Positions 16,808 through 27,900 of a DNA stretch of 64,000 bases are shown here, in pieces. Where the stretch lies: positions 1 through 64,000 of the IMG/VR virus record IMGVR_UViG_3300022743_000002; one strand, given 5' to 3'. Origin of the DNA: a virus. Under the pieces are notes generated by a model. That model saw only the letters and a program-made list of their open reading frames with translations. It had not been told where the DNA came from and did no database searches. The first letter of the stretch is position 1. Every line of letters starts with the position of its first letter. The position numbers and the translations under genes were made by a program.

Positions 16808-17019
16808 TTCCTGACCTCCGCAAGGCACTGCGAACGCAGATACGCACGCTTGATTGAGTAGCACTGGCCGGTATCGCTCCTGGCTCTGGCTAGGCAGTGC
16901 GTCCGGGCATCGCCGTCGTTGACGCTGTAGCAGGCAACGGCATCCACCTCAGCGATTGCCGCGGCTGGCGTGACTAGAAGTGCGGTGGCGTAGGCCAGAG
17001 AAAGAGCTGCGTATTTCAT
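16804..17019 (-). CDS. Small secreted Cys-containing protein
   Basis: A 71-residue protein with a clear signal peptide (positive start, hydrophobic run to about residue 20, AAAIAE cleavage region). The mature part has four Cys in a repeated pattern (ACYS, HCLA, QCYS, QCLA), suggesting two disulfides in the periplasm. The upstream region has TATTAT at -12 to -7 and no Shine-Dalgarno site, so the mRNA may be leaderless. A role in envelope modification or superinfection exclusion is possible; nothing proves it. Confidence 0.65.
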   Translation of the reverse strand: MKYAALSLAYATALLVTPAAAIAEVDAVACYSVNDGDARTHCLARARSDTGQCYSIKRAYLRSQCLAEVRK

Positions 17020-17032
17020 GGCTCAATAATAC

Positions 17033-20000
17033 TCAAAAAAGAGAACCCGGTGCATCTTTTTCAGCGACCTGGCGCTGCTTGATGTAGTGAGCGACCCCCG
17101 TGTCATCCAGGCCCTCCATGGGCGACGTCATGAGCTCGCGCAATCCGTATTTGCGTTGCAACCGCTCACGGGCCTTGTGAACCTCGGGGTGATCGGCAAT
17201 GCCGTCGATCAATTCCACGTTGTTTTTTTGCCCAGTTCGGAAAATTCGCCCGTTGCGCTGCGCATGAGTCATGGCGGTCTGCGGAGTGTCGTGCTGATAC
17301 AACCACTCGCCGCGCTGAATGTTCATACCGGTGGCGCCGGCATCGCTGGCGACAAGAATGTCAGCCTGGGCTTCACCTTGCTCCGGGTTGAACATGAGCC
17401 GCTTGCGCTCTTTTTCCTTGCCGCTATCAGATCCCGTGATGGTGACGACACGGTGCCCCTCTTTTTGCAGTCGCTCAGTGATCATTCGGACTGCTTCGCG
17501 ATTGTGGGCGAACACCACGCCGGGCTTGCCCTTACGATCGGCGGCCTTCTTCACGAGGTCGTCAATCAGCGGATTGTCGGGGTGCGTGTTGATAACGCGC
17601 TGCACGGCTGACGATCGCATGATGCCTAGCGACTGCTGAAGCCCCTTCGCCACCTCATCGTGATCAGCCTCGGCGACGCCATCGAACGATGCCGGGCTGA
17701 TGGCCTTCATGGCGGCAACATCGACCTTACCTTCCATGCGGGCAATGCGAGCGCTGGTGAAATGCTTGTCCAGTTCGGCCAGCGCTTGCTGCTGCCCGCC
17801 GGATAGAGCTACCTTGGATTCTTTGCGGTCAGCCGTGACGTCGGGGTCGATCTTGCTGGGGTAGACGTAACGCGCCATCTCGCGCTTGAGGGCATCCTTG
17901 GACGCCAATGTATCGGCGCCATAGCGACGCATAAAGGCGCCGCGGTCGTTGTAACGAGCCGGATCCATCTTGCGCATGAGGTCATACACTTCGCTGGCAT
18001 CATTCTTGACCGGATCACCTGACGCCGTGACGTAGTAGGGCGTATGGGCTGACAGAGCGTCGACGACGTTGGCCAGGCCGGAATTCTCCTTGCCTTGCCG
18101 GTTCAGTGTGTACTGGCTTTCGTCGGTAGTCAGATAGTCGAAGTTGATGCCTTCGCGCTCCATGATGCCACCCATCCAGTCCTTGCGCTCGGCGTCGGTC
18201 ATAGAGTTAAGGCGGTCCGCCATCTCGGACTCGCTGATACCGGAGTGCGTGGCGCCCAGGTGCATCATGTCGTCTCGGAACGACTGGTGTGTCATCACGC
18301 AGAAATGGTGGTCCGGGTTCTTGTAGGCCTTGATGCGCTCATCACGGCTGGCGCCAGGCTCAATGTGCCAATTGAATTTCCCGGGCTCCAGGTAGCGCAG
18401 AGCCTCGCCTGAGAACTGGCCCTGCACGATCGAAGGCACAAGAAACATTCCGCGCTTTGCCTTTCCTTGCTGGTGCAGGTGCGTAAAGGAAGCCAGCTGC
18501 AATAGTGACTTGCCGGATCCAGTGCCGAAGGCCGCGACGACGCGCTTATTTGCGTCGACCATCTTCACCAGGCGCTGACGGGCCGCATTCTTGCCGCCGC
18601 TCATCGTCGGAGCCCATAGTTTGGTGGGTTGCCCTGGCTTAAAGTTTTTCCCAACGACACCCATCATGCCGGCAATCTGCCTCTCAGCAACATGGCCAAG
18701 GCTGTGTCGCTCGTCGCCCTTTAGGTCTGCTTGCGTAGCCTCTTTTTCGACCGGGGCGTCATCGCTGCCAAAGAATCCCATCTGCGCCTGATTGAATGCC
18801 TCGTCCTGATCGCGCGCGGCATCCAGCTTGTCCGACACGCTTCCGGCTGCGTAGCGCCCCTGGGACCGCTCGCGCAGGCTGTCAACAAGCTCCCGCTCGC
18901 GTGCCTGCCGCTCCTCGCGCGCCGCGGGGTCGGTGGCGTCGAGGTGGTTCAGGTTGTTGCGGATGACGGACCGCCCCAGCTTGAGGGGCTTACCCGGGTT
19001 CAGCTTGTTGTGGTTGTCCGCGAATGCCTTGCCGACGTTGGAGCGGATCAGATCCTGAATGGCCTCGTAAGCCTTCTCGTGCCCGTGCATGGCCTCAACG
19101 TATTTCGGCCAGTCAAGACCGGCAGCGTTGGCTTTTGCCGCGGCTTCATTGCGCTGGGTGCTCCAGTCGCTCCACTCTGGATTGACGGTGGTGTCACCGA
19201 ACATGTCGGTGGTTTCTTTTTCGGGCTCGTTGGCTTCCAGCCGCTCAACTTCAGCGCGCAGTGCGCCCTGCTCGGGGCTTTCCTTCGCCACGTTGCGGTA
19301 AAAGTGCTCGCGCAGTGTACGCTGGTCCTGGCTGGTCAGTTCGCCAATCTGCTTGAATGCGGCTACGCCATCGGGGTGCTCGGACAGCGCCCGGTGCAGG
19401 GCATCAACCGACGTCTGGTCGACGCTGAAGGACTGCCGGTTCAAGGTGCTGCGCTCGCCACCATAACGGTTTTGCACGAACACGTCCGCATAGCCGTCAA
19501 ATGCGCCGGCCAGCGCCTCGGAGCGGCGCTGCTTGCCTTTGGCGTCCTTGAGCGGCGCCACGGCATCGAGCGCGGCGCGGTACTGCTCGGCCTTGTCGAA
19601 CCCGACTTTTTCAAAGAATGCCGCGCTCTGGATATCCGCCACGATATCGCCGGGCGCGTCACCGTCAGCTGCACGACCGCCGATGTAGTCGCGCAGGGAC
19701 TGCTCCAGGTCATCGCCTGGCGTGAACGGCTCCGCCAGTCGCGGTGCCACCCCGGGCTTGACGTCCATCGCCAGATCCGGGCGGTTAGCTACGCCAAGCG
19801 GAAGCCAGCCGTCCTCGTCCTCGTCGCCGCGGATGATGGACAGGTTGCGTTGCACCTGGGCGACGTCGTCGCGGGCGATCGGCTTTGCAAGGCGGTCCAT
19901 GCCGGCGGCGTTGATGGTCAGGAACGTGTCTCCGGCGACGGTGTCAAGCGTGTAGTCGCCGCGCTGCAGGCCGATAGCGCGCACCCGCTGGATTGCAGAC

Positions 20001-21589
20001 TCCATGCCGATCTTGCCGAGCGAGCCCTGCCACTTGTCTTTGGCGCCCTGCTTCATGGCAGTCACCAGAGCCGCATTGGCTTCCATCTCTCCCAGTGCCT
20101 GCCCCAGTATCTTTTGCGCGTCACCAACGGCGCGTCGCCGGCGGCCATTCATCTCCTGGGCGACCTGCAGGTCGGAGCCGTTTGCGGCCTCGCCCAGTTC
20201 AACCTCTTTTGCGGCGTCCATGAGCTCGCGGGCCTCGCCAAGCGCCTCGGCGCTGGTCTCCATGTAGTGGTGGAGGTGGAAATCCTGCACGCCTTCAGTG
20301 ATGCGCTCGACGTCTGCGGGCATGTCGGCGTGGATCCGGCGTGCCAGCACCTGAGCTGCACCGGCAATGCCAAGCACGTCCACCACGGAGCGGTCCACCA
20401 GGGCCTCGCCACCGACGGCAAGCGCCAGGCTGTTAATGCTGTTGTACGCGCCTATGCCGATATGCTTGCCCAGTGTTTCCTCGGGCTTTTCGCCGGCTAG
20501 GCGTTTGAACTCTGACAGGAACGCCAGTGTCTGTGCGGTGCGCAGGTCGTTGTTAAGGTCCTCGGTGATCTTGGCGTCATCGTCGGGGCTGGCGGTGTAC
20601 TCCAGCACGAACGCCTTGGGCTCGGATGGCGACTTGTCTATTTCGGCAGCTGCGGCGCGGGCTTTTTGTTGCACCTGCTTGAGCTTTTTAGCCGCCTTCA
20701 GGAGCTCGACGGCTTCCTTTGCCGACGCCAGCGTCTTTTCAGCCTTTGGCGCAGCGGGCTCGCGGATGCCTTCCAGTTCGGCCTTGACCAATTTGGCGGT
20801 CTCGCCACGTTGGACGGCAGCTTGCCGTTGCGCGTCGGTCAGGTTTGCGCGCTTCGCTTCCTTCGCTTTGTCGGCCTCCGCCTTCAATTCGTCTGCAGTC
20901 AAGCCGGATGCCTCAGCTCGGCCCTTGAAGTCCTGGCTGAAACCAAGTCCGCCCGGGTTGCTGTCGATTGGCGCCAAGTCCTGAACGCTCAGGGTCTCGG
21001 GGTCCTTGGCGTCTAGCGGCACCTCTCCTATTCCGCCTTCCATGCGCGCAGCGTGGTCAGCGACCAGCATTTGGCGCTGCAGGTCAACGGCCTGCACGGC
21101 CTGCTGCATGATGGCGCGGTGGTGTTTGTCGCGCATCTTTGCCTGGGCGGCTTCGCTCAGGTTCGCGTAGTCGGCCTCCGGAAACTCCAGCTTGCCCTTA
21201 TCCCAGCCCATGGTGGTCGCCACGGTCTGCACAAACTCGCGCTCGTGCTGACGCTGCTGGTCGCGAAGCGCCTGTTTAGCCTTATTCTTGGACTCCAGGA
21301 TGCCGGCTTCTTTGTCGGCGGCGCGCTGAGCCTTCTTTTCCTCGGCCTTGGATTTGCGACGGTCCTCGGCTTCCTTCTTGTACTCGGACTCCTTGCGGAC
21401 GCCGCGCAGCTTCAGGTAGTTCAGCTTGCCACCGGCGCCGCCTATCACATGGGCGCTGCCGTCCGCCTGTGGTTGGATTAAGACGGCTTGGCCATCAGAG
21501 CCAGGGCCGTTGGGGTGAACGGTGATCCAGCGGGCGCCATCCGGGATTGAGGCTTTCAGAAACAAAATTGGGCGGTCTTTTGGCAGCAT
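17033..21589 (-). CDS. Giant polyvalent protein with C-terminal SNF2-type helicase
   Basis: The 1518-residue protein starts with the cargo-like tag (ILFLKAS, residues 8-14) and a beta segment. A long charged helical region with several coiled coils occupies roughly 75-1000. The SF2 helicase follows: Walker A GTGSGKS near 1025, DEAx box TDESQ near 1156, motif III-like TASGDP, and motif VI QRNGRIFRTGQ near 1446. It resembles the helicase parts of phage and conjugative-element polyvalent proteins (DarB group), thought to be injected with DNA and act against host defence or in DNA entry. It starts without a Shine-Dalgarno site, after a GTGAC box. Confidence 0.8.
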   Translation of the reverse strand: MLPKDRPILFLKASIPDGARWITVHPNGPGSDGQAVLIQPQADGSAHVIGGAGGKLNYLKLRGVRKESEYKKEAEDRRKSKAEEKKAQRAADKEAGILESKNKAKQALRDQQRQHEREFVQTVATTMGWDKGKLEFPEADYANLSEAAQAKMRDKHHRAIMQQAVQAVDLQRQMLVADHAARMEGGIGEVPLDAKDPETLSVQDLAPIDSNPGGLGFSQDFKGRAEASGLTADELKAEADKAKEAKRANLTDAQRQAAVQRGETAKLVKAELEGIREPAAPKAEKTLASAKEAVELLKAAKKLKQVQQKARAAAAEIDKSPSEPKAFVLEYTASPDDDAKITEDLNNDLRTAQTLAFLSEFKRLAGEKPEETLGKHIGIGAYNSINSLALAVGGEALVDRSVVDVLGIAGAAQVLARRIHADMPADVERITEGVQDFHLHHYMETSAEALGEARELMDAAKEVELGEAANGSDLQVAQEMNGRRRRAVGDAQKILGQALGEMEANAALVTAMKQGAKDKWQGSLGKIGMESAIQRVRAIGLQRGDYTLDTVAGDTFLTINAAGMDRLAKPIARDDVAQVQRNLSIIRGDEDEDGWLPLGVANRPDLAMDVKPGVAPRLAEPFTPGDDLEQSLRDYIGGRAADGDAPGDIVADIQSAAFFEKVGFDKAEQYRAALDAVAPLKDAKGKQRRSEALAGAFDGYADVFVQNRYGGERSTLNRQSFSVDQTSVDALHRALSEHPDGVAAFKQIGELTSQDQRTLREHFYRNVAKESPEQGALRAEVERLEANEPEKETTDMFGDTTVNPEWSDWSTQRNEAAAKANAAGLDWPKYVEAMHGHEKAYEAIQDLIRSNVGKAFADNHNKLNPGKPLKLGRSVIRNNLNHLDATDPAAREERQARERELVDSLRERSQGRYAAGSVSDKLDAARDQDEAFNQAQMGFFGSDDAPVEKEATQADLKGDERHSLGHVAERQIAGMMGVVGKNFKPGQPTKLWAPTMSGGKNAARQRLVKMVDANKRVVAAFGTGSGKSLLQLASFTHLHQQGKAKRGMFLVPSIVQGQFSGEALRYLEPGKFNWHIEPGASRDERIKAYKNPDHHFCVMTHQSFRDDMMHLGATHSGISESEMADRLNSMTDAERKDWMGGIMEREGINFDYLTTDESQYTLNRQGKENSGLANVVDALSAHTPYYVTASGDPVKNDASEVYDLMRKMDPARYNDRGAFMRRYGADTLASKDALKREMARYVYPSKIDPDVTADRKESKVALSGGQQQALAELDKHFTSARIARMEGKVDVAAMKAISPASFDGVAEADHDEVAKGLQQSLGIMRSSAVQRVINTHPDNPLIDDLVKKAADRKGKPGVVFAHNREAVRMITERLQKEGHRVVTITGSDSGKEKERKRLMFNPEQGEAQADILVASDAGATGMNIQRGEWLYQHDTPQTAMTHAQRNGRIFRTGQKNNVELIDGIADHPEVHKARERLQRKYGLRELMTSPMEGLDDTGVAHYIKQRQVAEKDAPGSLF

Positions 21590-21610
21590 CCGCCCATAGT
21601 AGGGTCACGA
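21590..21610 (-). promoter_or_regulatory. GTGAC-N14-ATG promoter-like element, helicase gene
   Basis: TCGTGAC (21610-21604), 14 nt including TACTAT at -12 to -7, then the ATG at 21589. It sits in the 24-nt gap after the 109-residue gene. Confidence 0.65.
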
Positions 21611-21613
21611 CCC

Positions 21614-21943
21614 CTACAGCCCGCCGGCGTCAGGATCCACCAACCGGAACGTGCCGCCGCCAGTCGGGTCCGCGACTTCGGACCCACCAAGGTTAAACGA
21701 CGCATTGGTGCGGTATTCCTCGATAGCGGCCGCAAGCGCAGCCTGCAGGTCCGCATGGGCCGGCATGCGCTCGAATACGGACTGATCCATGTGGTCACCA
21801 AGCAGGAACAGGTTGTCGCGGGTGTAGAACTTCTTCAGAACCTGCTTTACCAGGTACCAGTGCGAGCCAAAATTGACATACCGGCTAGGGTCGTCCTGGA
21901 GCAGCTGCAGCGTGCTGGCGGCGAAGGTTTTGGGGTCGATCAT
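21614..21943 (-). CDS. Hypothetical protein between the two giant helicases
   Basis: A 109-residue frame whose ATG overlaps the stop of the DarB-like gene by 4 nt. It has a helical N-terminus and aromatic-rich centre (FGSHWYLVKQVLKKFY), and a Gly-rich C-terminus. No family is recognised. Coupling to the methyltransferase-helicase suggests a partner protein, possibly a chaperone or small subunit. Confidence 0.65.
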   Translation of the reverse strand: MIDPKTFAASTLQLLQDDPSRYVNFGSHWYLVKQVLKKFYTRDNLFLLGDHMDQSVFERMPAHADLQAALAAAIEEYRTNASFNLGGSEVADPTGGGTFRLVDPDAGGL

Positions 21944-24900
21944 GCAGCCTCCTTAGCTTGCTGGTTTTCCAGCCGTTCTTGGTGTTCTTTGTGGCGCTGG
22001 GCGTCCAGCTGGGCGTCCAGCACCTCGCGAACCGTTTTCCGGTTTTTGTCTTCGCGCCCGTAATTGTAGTACGAACTCGATGGGGTGAACGCGCCGCCAA
22101 GCCTGATGTTTTTGTTTGCAAGCTGCCCTATCGTGTCATCCATGACGCCAGCGCGCTCGGCCAGTTTTCCAATCTGCTCCAGGGCTCGCGAGCTGGGCTT
22201 ATGGTACTCAGGACCATGCGTCATCGCCTCAAGCGTGTCCGTGTGGACTTTGCTCAGGCCATGTCGCTCGCCGGTGGCTGCGAAGGCGTCCGCCAGGTCA
22301 TCGTGGCCGCTATTGCGCGCCATGCGGATCAAGGCGGAGTGAATCGTTTTGCCGTGAGCATGCGACCATGCGTAATCATTGTGGCCGCCGTGGCGCATAG
22401 GAATGGTTGCATCCAGCTGACCCAGGTGCCGCGCACGGGCCCAGGCCATGGCTAACGCCTGCTTTGGGTACTTGGCGTAGAAGCTGGAATCTGCGCCATA
22501 TCCTTCCCTGCTTCCATGCAGAGAACCAAGTGGCAGCAGCTCATTGATGGCGTCTAGCGCCGACGGCGCCCGGCGGATGCGCTGCACCTGCTCTGTAGCC
22601 AATCTGGACTTGGCTTCGCGCTCCAAAGGGGAATCGATGCCATGCGTGGACACTCCACTCAGCTCACGCAGAAGTCCACGCATGGGGTTGATGTGCTTTT
22701 CTGTGTAGCTGGCGCCCTTGTACTCGCGGGCTGCAGAGCTTACGGATGCGCCACTGCGCGAGCCTCTGCCTCTGCCGCTGCCCTTACTCACATTCTGGAT
22801 GCCGATCTTTGCGCCTCGGCGCTCGTCCATCCACGCCTGAATTGCCTTTTCCTTTGCTGCGTCAGTCGGCAAAAGGTAGTCGTGGGTGTCGTGCAGCTTG
22901 GCGTGCTCGTAGCTCTCCGCCATTTTTATCTCGCCAGTTGCCTTGTCGACCATGGGAATGGCCCCGTATGGCATGCTGAACTTGTGCGACTTGGCGCCAT
23001 CCTTGATCTGCCGCTGAATCAGATCGTGGTTTTTCTCCAGCACTGCTGACGGCATCACCTTGACCTCGTTCCATGACGTCAGGCTGTTGAGCTTTGCCTC
23101 CGCCTGGGCAGTCATGGCCGCCCCGACTTCGGACGCCTCGGTTTCGGCATCGAACTTGAACGGCTTCGCGTCGCTGAGTTTGTCCACGGGAACGGTGACG
23201 TCACGGCCACCGCCGATGTTGGCATGGCGCCGCATTGTGACGGTGCCGGCGCGCATGTTGACGCCAGTCACCACCATCTTGCCTTCATCGGGGAACTCCA
23301 TTCCCTGATTGGCCGCCAGCACGGTGCCGCTCTGCGGATGAATCAGCACGTCGGTTACGCTGTCCAATGCTGATTTGGCGGGCCAGTATGCGTTATTGAA
23401 CAAAGCAGTCTTCGCAGCTTCGATCTTCTGGCGCAGGCGCTGACCGCTCACCGAATCACGGTTTTTCATGGACTTGTAGGTGCGGCTAATTTCGGTGAAT
23501 CGCACGTACTGGGCCTGCGCGTCTTCGCGCTTGCCGGCGTCGAACCGCTTGGTAGCCTCGTCCTTGTCTTTCTCAAATTCTGCGCGCGCAGCCTCGGGGT
23601 CGGCCGCCAGCATGATACGCATTTCGTCCCTGGATACCTTACCCTGACGGGCTAGGTTTTCGACCTTGTCGCCACCGTTCCAGAGTATGTCCTGCCAATC
23701 CTTTTTGGCCGACACCGCCTGGTAGCGATAGCCGTCAAAGCTGCCTTTCGACAGGTAGGTGTGGATGCGGACGGCTTCCTTGTTGTTGCCCTGGCGCAGG
23801 CCGCGGCCGTTGCGCTGCTGCAGCGTCGCCGGATCCCATGGCACGTCCATGTGGTGAATGTCCGTCGTGGTCTTTTGCATATTCAGGCCTTCGGCCATGG
23901 TGCAGTTGCCAATCACCACCTTAAATATGCCCGCATTCAGCTTGTCTGCAATGTTTTGCCGCTTGACTGACGACTTGGCCACATCGGCGTTGATGATGCC
24001 AATTTCCGACTTCTTGAAGCCAGCATCCACCAGTGCCGCGACGATCTTGTCATGGCTCTCAATCAGTTCACTGAAAACGATCTGACCGCCTTCTTTTGCG
24101 CCTTCCAGGCACTGCTTTGCCAGTTCTTTGTACTTGGGGCTTTCCGCACCAGCGTACCGCACCGGGTCCAAAATCGACAGGTCAAGCGCAGCCTTGTGCA
24201 TCTTGTCCATGATCGAAAAAATATGGGAGTCGCCGGTGGCGTCCTTCTTGCCAGATGACTCCTCGGCGAGCTCGCGCAGTTCAGCGTATGCGTCTTGCTG
24301 GGCGCGGGTCATATCGACCAGGTGCATGCGATCGTCGCGACTCGGGAGTTTCAGCCCAACCTCGGCTGCAGTGCGCCGATCGATGTAGCGCGACATGATT
24401 TCGCGCAGCTCGTCCATGTTCTTGAACCCAGCCACCACAGTGGCGTCCTCAATGTCACCCTTCGTTGATAGCACCTTGTCGGGCACAAATTCACAGAATC
24501 GGTCAAGGAATTCCTCGCTATTGCGGATGCCAATGCGCTCGAACGCCTCGGGTGCGATGTGCGACAACATCGAATAGACCTCAAGCGGACTATTCTTTGT
24601 CGGCGTTGCCGTCAGTCCGTGGACGTTCTTTCCGCCATTGGTCTCGCGGATCCAACGTGCTTTCATGTTGAAGTCCAAGGCTCGGTTACTCAGACCCTGG
24701 CCACCCAAGAACTTCGGCTGGTCGCCAAATCGTGCGCGCGCCGAATACAGGTTCTTTTGGTGGTGCATCTCGTCGGCAATGAGCATGTCAATACCAAGGT
24801 CTTCAAAATACACGGCGTTGGTGCGCTCACTGAATTCCCGCTGCGCTACGGACTGCTCAAAATTTTCTTTGATGGCCTTGCGCCGTTTGTCTCCGACGTT

Positions 24901-27900
24901 GTCCAGTTTGTCGCCGCGCTGTACCCAGAAGTCCTCGGAGTAGTATTGTTCCTTGCGCTCGGGCGTGATATCGATTTCCTCGAATGACGGCTCGCTGATG
25001 ATGACGAAGTCGTAATCGTTCTGCGTCATGTCGTGGTACTTGCGCTTGCGCTCGTCGGCGGTGTCATCGACGCCAACCAGCATGCCGTCCTTGTCCTTCG
25101 CGAAGTTTGCGCCGATCGTAAGGACCTTGGATCCTGGGAACCAATCCTGAGTTTCGCTATACCAGTTGGCCAGCACAGACTTTGGCGCGACGATGACCGG
25201 TCGCTTTGTAGTGCCCTGCACCTTGGCCATGCGAGCCAACAACAACCCGCCAAGGGTTTTACCCAGTCCAACGTCGTCAGCGATGATACCTTTGCCGGTC
25301 GCCAGGGAGCGGCGCAGGCTCGACCAGCGCCAGTCGCGCACGGACTTGTTGGGGTTCAGTCCTGGCACCTCGATGGGCTCATTTGAATACTCGGGCGCCA
25401 CAAAGCCGCGGAATGACCGATTGTATTTTTCCTCAATCGCGTCCCGGTGGGCGCTGGCGCACAGCCAGTCCTTGAATTCTACGTTCAGCGCATCGATGAC
25501 AGGACGGTACTCCTTCATCATCTTCGCGTCTTTGGTACCTCGATTCAGGTAGGCGTTGAGCGCCTTGTACTCCGTGCTGTACGAGTTTCCGCCAGTAATG
25601 AAGTACACACCGGAGTCAAATTTGACATCAATCGCTCGCTCCTTCTTGGTCCAGTCGTTTGCGTCTGGTCCATCGTGCAGCTTCCAGGTCATGAACTCCG
25701 ACAGGATGTGAGTCGGTATGAATGCAGAATTCACCTGAATGTCGACGTCATCGAGCGACTTCGGGTCAATCGTCTTTTCCAGCCGCTCAATCTGCAGGCG
25801 CAGTTTGTCGGCGAGCTCAGGGTGAGCGTTTGTTTCCAGTTCCTTCTTTGCTGCATCCAAGCGTAGCCACAGGTCGCCGGTGAGGTAAGCGTCCATGGTG
25901 GTCCATCCGCCAACGGCAAAGGCGTAACGTTGGTCGGCTGCCAGCTGGTCCTCGACCTCGTCCACGGTCTTACCAAGGCGATCGGCTAGCTCAGCGGCAT
26001 CGAATGTGTCGCCGTTGTGCTGGAGCGCCAGGGCCTGAGCGGTGGCATCGAATCCGCTTTCTGTCTTGCGCACGGTGCCGGTCACCAGGTCCGACAATTC
26101 ACCCTTGCGGTTCACCGCGCCCAGCAGGTTGAATATGATCTTGTTGACGTTGGCAGCCGTTTTCACGTCCACACTGTCATTTGGGTTGCCGTGCTTTTCC
26201 ACGTATGCGCGCACACGGTCCGCCAGGCCGTCACGCACGACGCCGCGCTTTGCCATCTCTATTTCAACGCCCAAAGCCTCGGCGTCGCTAATAGCTGCGG
26301 TTTGCATATACTCATCGACGCTATGCCAGCGCGGCGGGTCGCCCTGCAGCACGTAGGTGACGCCGTCCACGACCTTGGTGTCGCCCACCTTGGCGATGTT
26401 GGCGTATGGGCGCCGGAATGCCGCGGACAACGCGCGATCCTTGGCTTTCTGGTCGTCACCCAGGGCTCCGAGAATATGGTGCATGGTCACGCTGATGGCC
26501 GGTGCGCTCTCGCTTTCTGGCGTGAAATCGGCAATGGCGTCGGCGACCCCATCCATGGAGCCCTCGACAGTAATGTCGTTGCCCATACCAGCCTTCGCGC
26601 GCCAGCCTTCGGTCATGGTGCCGAGAACGTTGCTGGCGCCGCGCCCGGTGAAATACTCACCGGAAATGAACTCAGCATCCCAGACGCCCAGCTTTTGCAG
26701 TGTGGCTTGGTCGACCGTGCCAAGAGCTCCAGCGACGTCGTCGGGGCGCTTGCGCAGGTAAATGACGTCGGTAGTCACCTCGGTATGGCTGTGCTCGAAT
26801 GCCGTGTTTGGCATGCGTTGCGCGCCAAGGAATTCCCCCTTGGTTAGCAGACGCTCACGCAGGCTACGATTGGTCTTGCTGTCCATGATGCCGGTTGGCA
26901 CCACCAGGGCGACAATGCCGCCGGGCTTGCACTTATCCAGCGCGGTATCGGTGAAGTAGGCCTCAGCCGTGCTGATATCTTTCTTGTCGTCCTTAGCCAG
27001 GAAGCCGCGCGGACCATAGGGCGGGTTTCCAATGACAACGTCGAACTGGCGATCGTCGGACGTTGCGAAGCGCTCCAGGCTGGCTGTATGGATTTCGTGG
27101 CGGTCGCCGTGCAGGGCCGTGGCTGCGGCCGCGCTGGTGGGATCGAGCTCCACGCCGGTGACCTTGAAGCCAGCCGGCGCAGTGTGCAGGAAAACGCCGG
27201 TAGCGCAGCTCGGCTCCAGGGCGGTACCGCCGGTGACGCCCAGAGCGGCGATTGCCGTCCACATGCCGCGCGCCACTTCGGGATCCGTGTAGAACTCATT
27301 CAAGCTGTCGCCGCAGCCACCATTGCCGCTGTACTGGCGGAACAGAGCGCGGTCGGCGTCGCTGTACGGGCCACCGTCGGCCAAGCGCTTCACCACATCG
27401 GAATTGATGGCGAGGCGCTTTTTCTTGCTGGTGCCGGCCGGTACGCCGAATGGCGCTGTGGGGTCGTGGGGCACTACGAGGACGGGCGCGGGCTTATTTT
27501 CGACTTCGGCAGGTTTTGCCGGCTGTGTTTGCACTTTTTCTGCAGAAACAGTCTTTATTTTCCCCGCCTTCGCATCACGCTTATCTCGCCGGCGCTTGAG
27601 CTCAGCGTCGATTGCGTCGACGTCAACTTGCATTGAGTTGATCAGCGCAGTATTGACGGATCCGCCATCCCAGCCCTTGCGTTTTTCGGCTGCGATCTTT
27701 TGCGCGCCATAGTTGGATGCGCGCTCCAGGTCTTTGGTGCCTTCGCGCACCAGATCGGCAGCCGACAGATTGACAATGCGGTCGTAGTGTTCCCGCCACT
27801 CGCGGTGCGACCTATCCTGATCGGACTCATCAACCTCGCGGGCTGGCTTGACCTCAGCCTTTGGCGGCTTGACCGGCTCGGGCTTTGCCGGCGCGCGATG

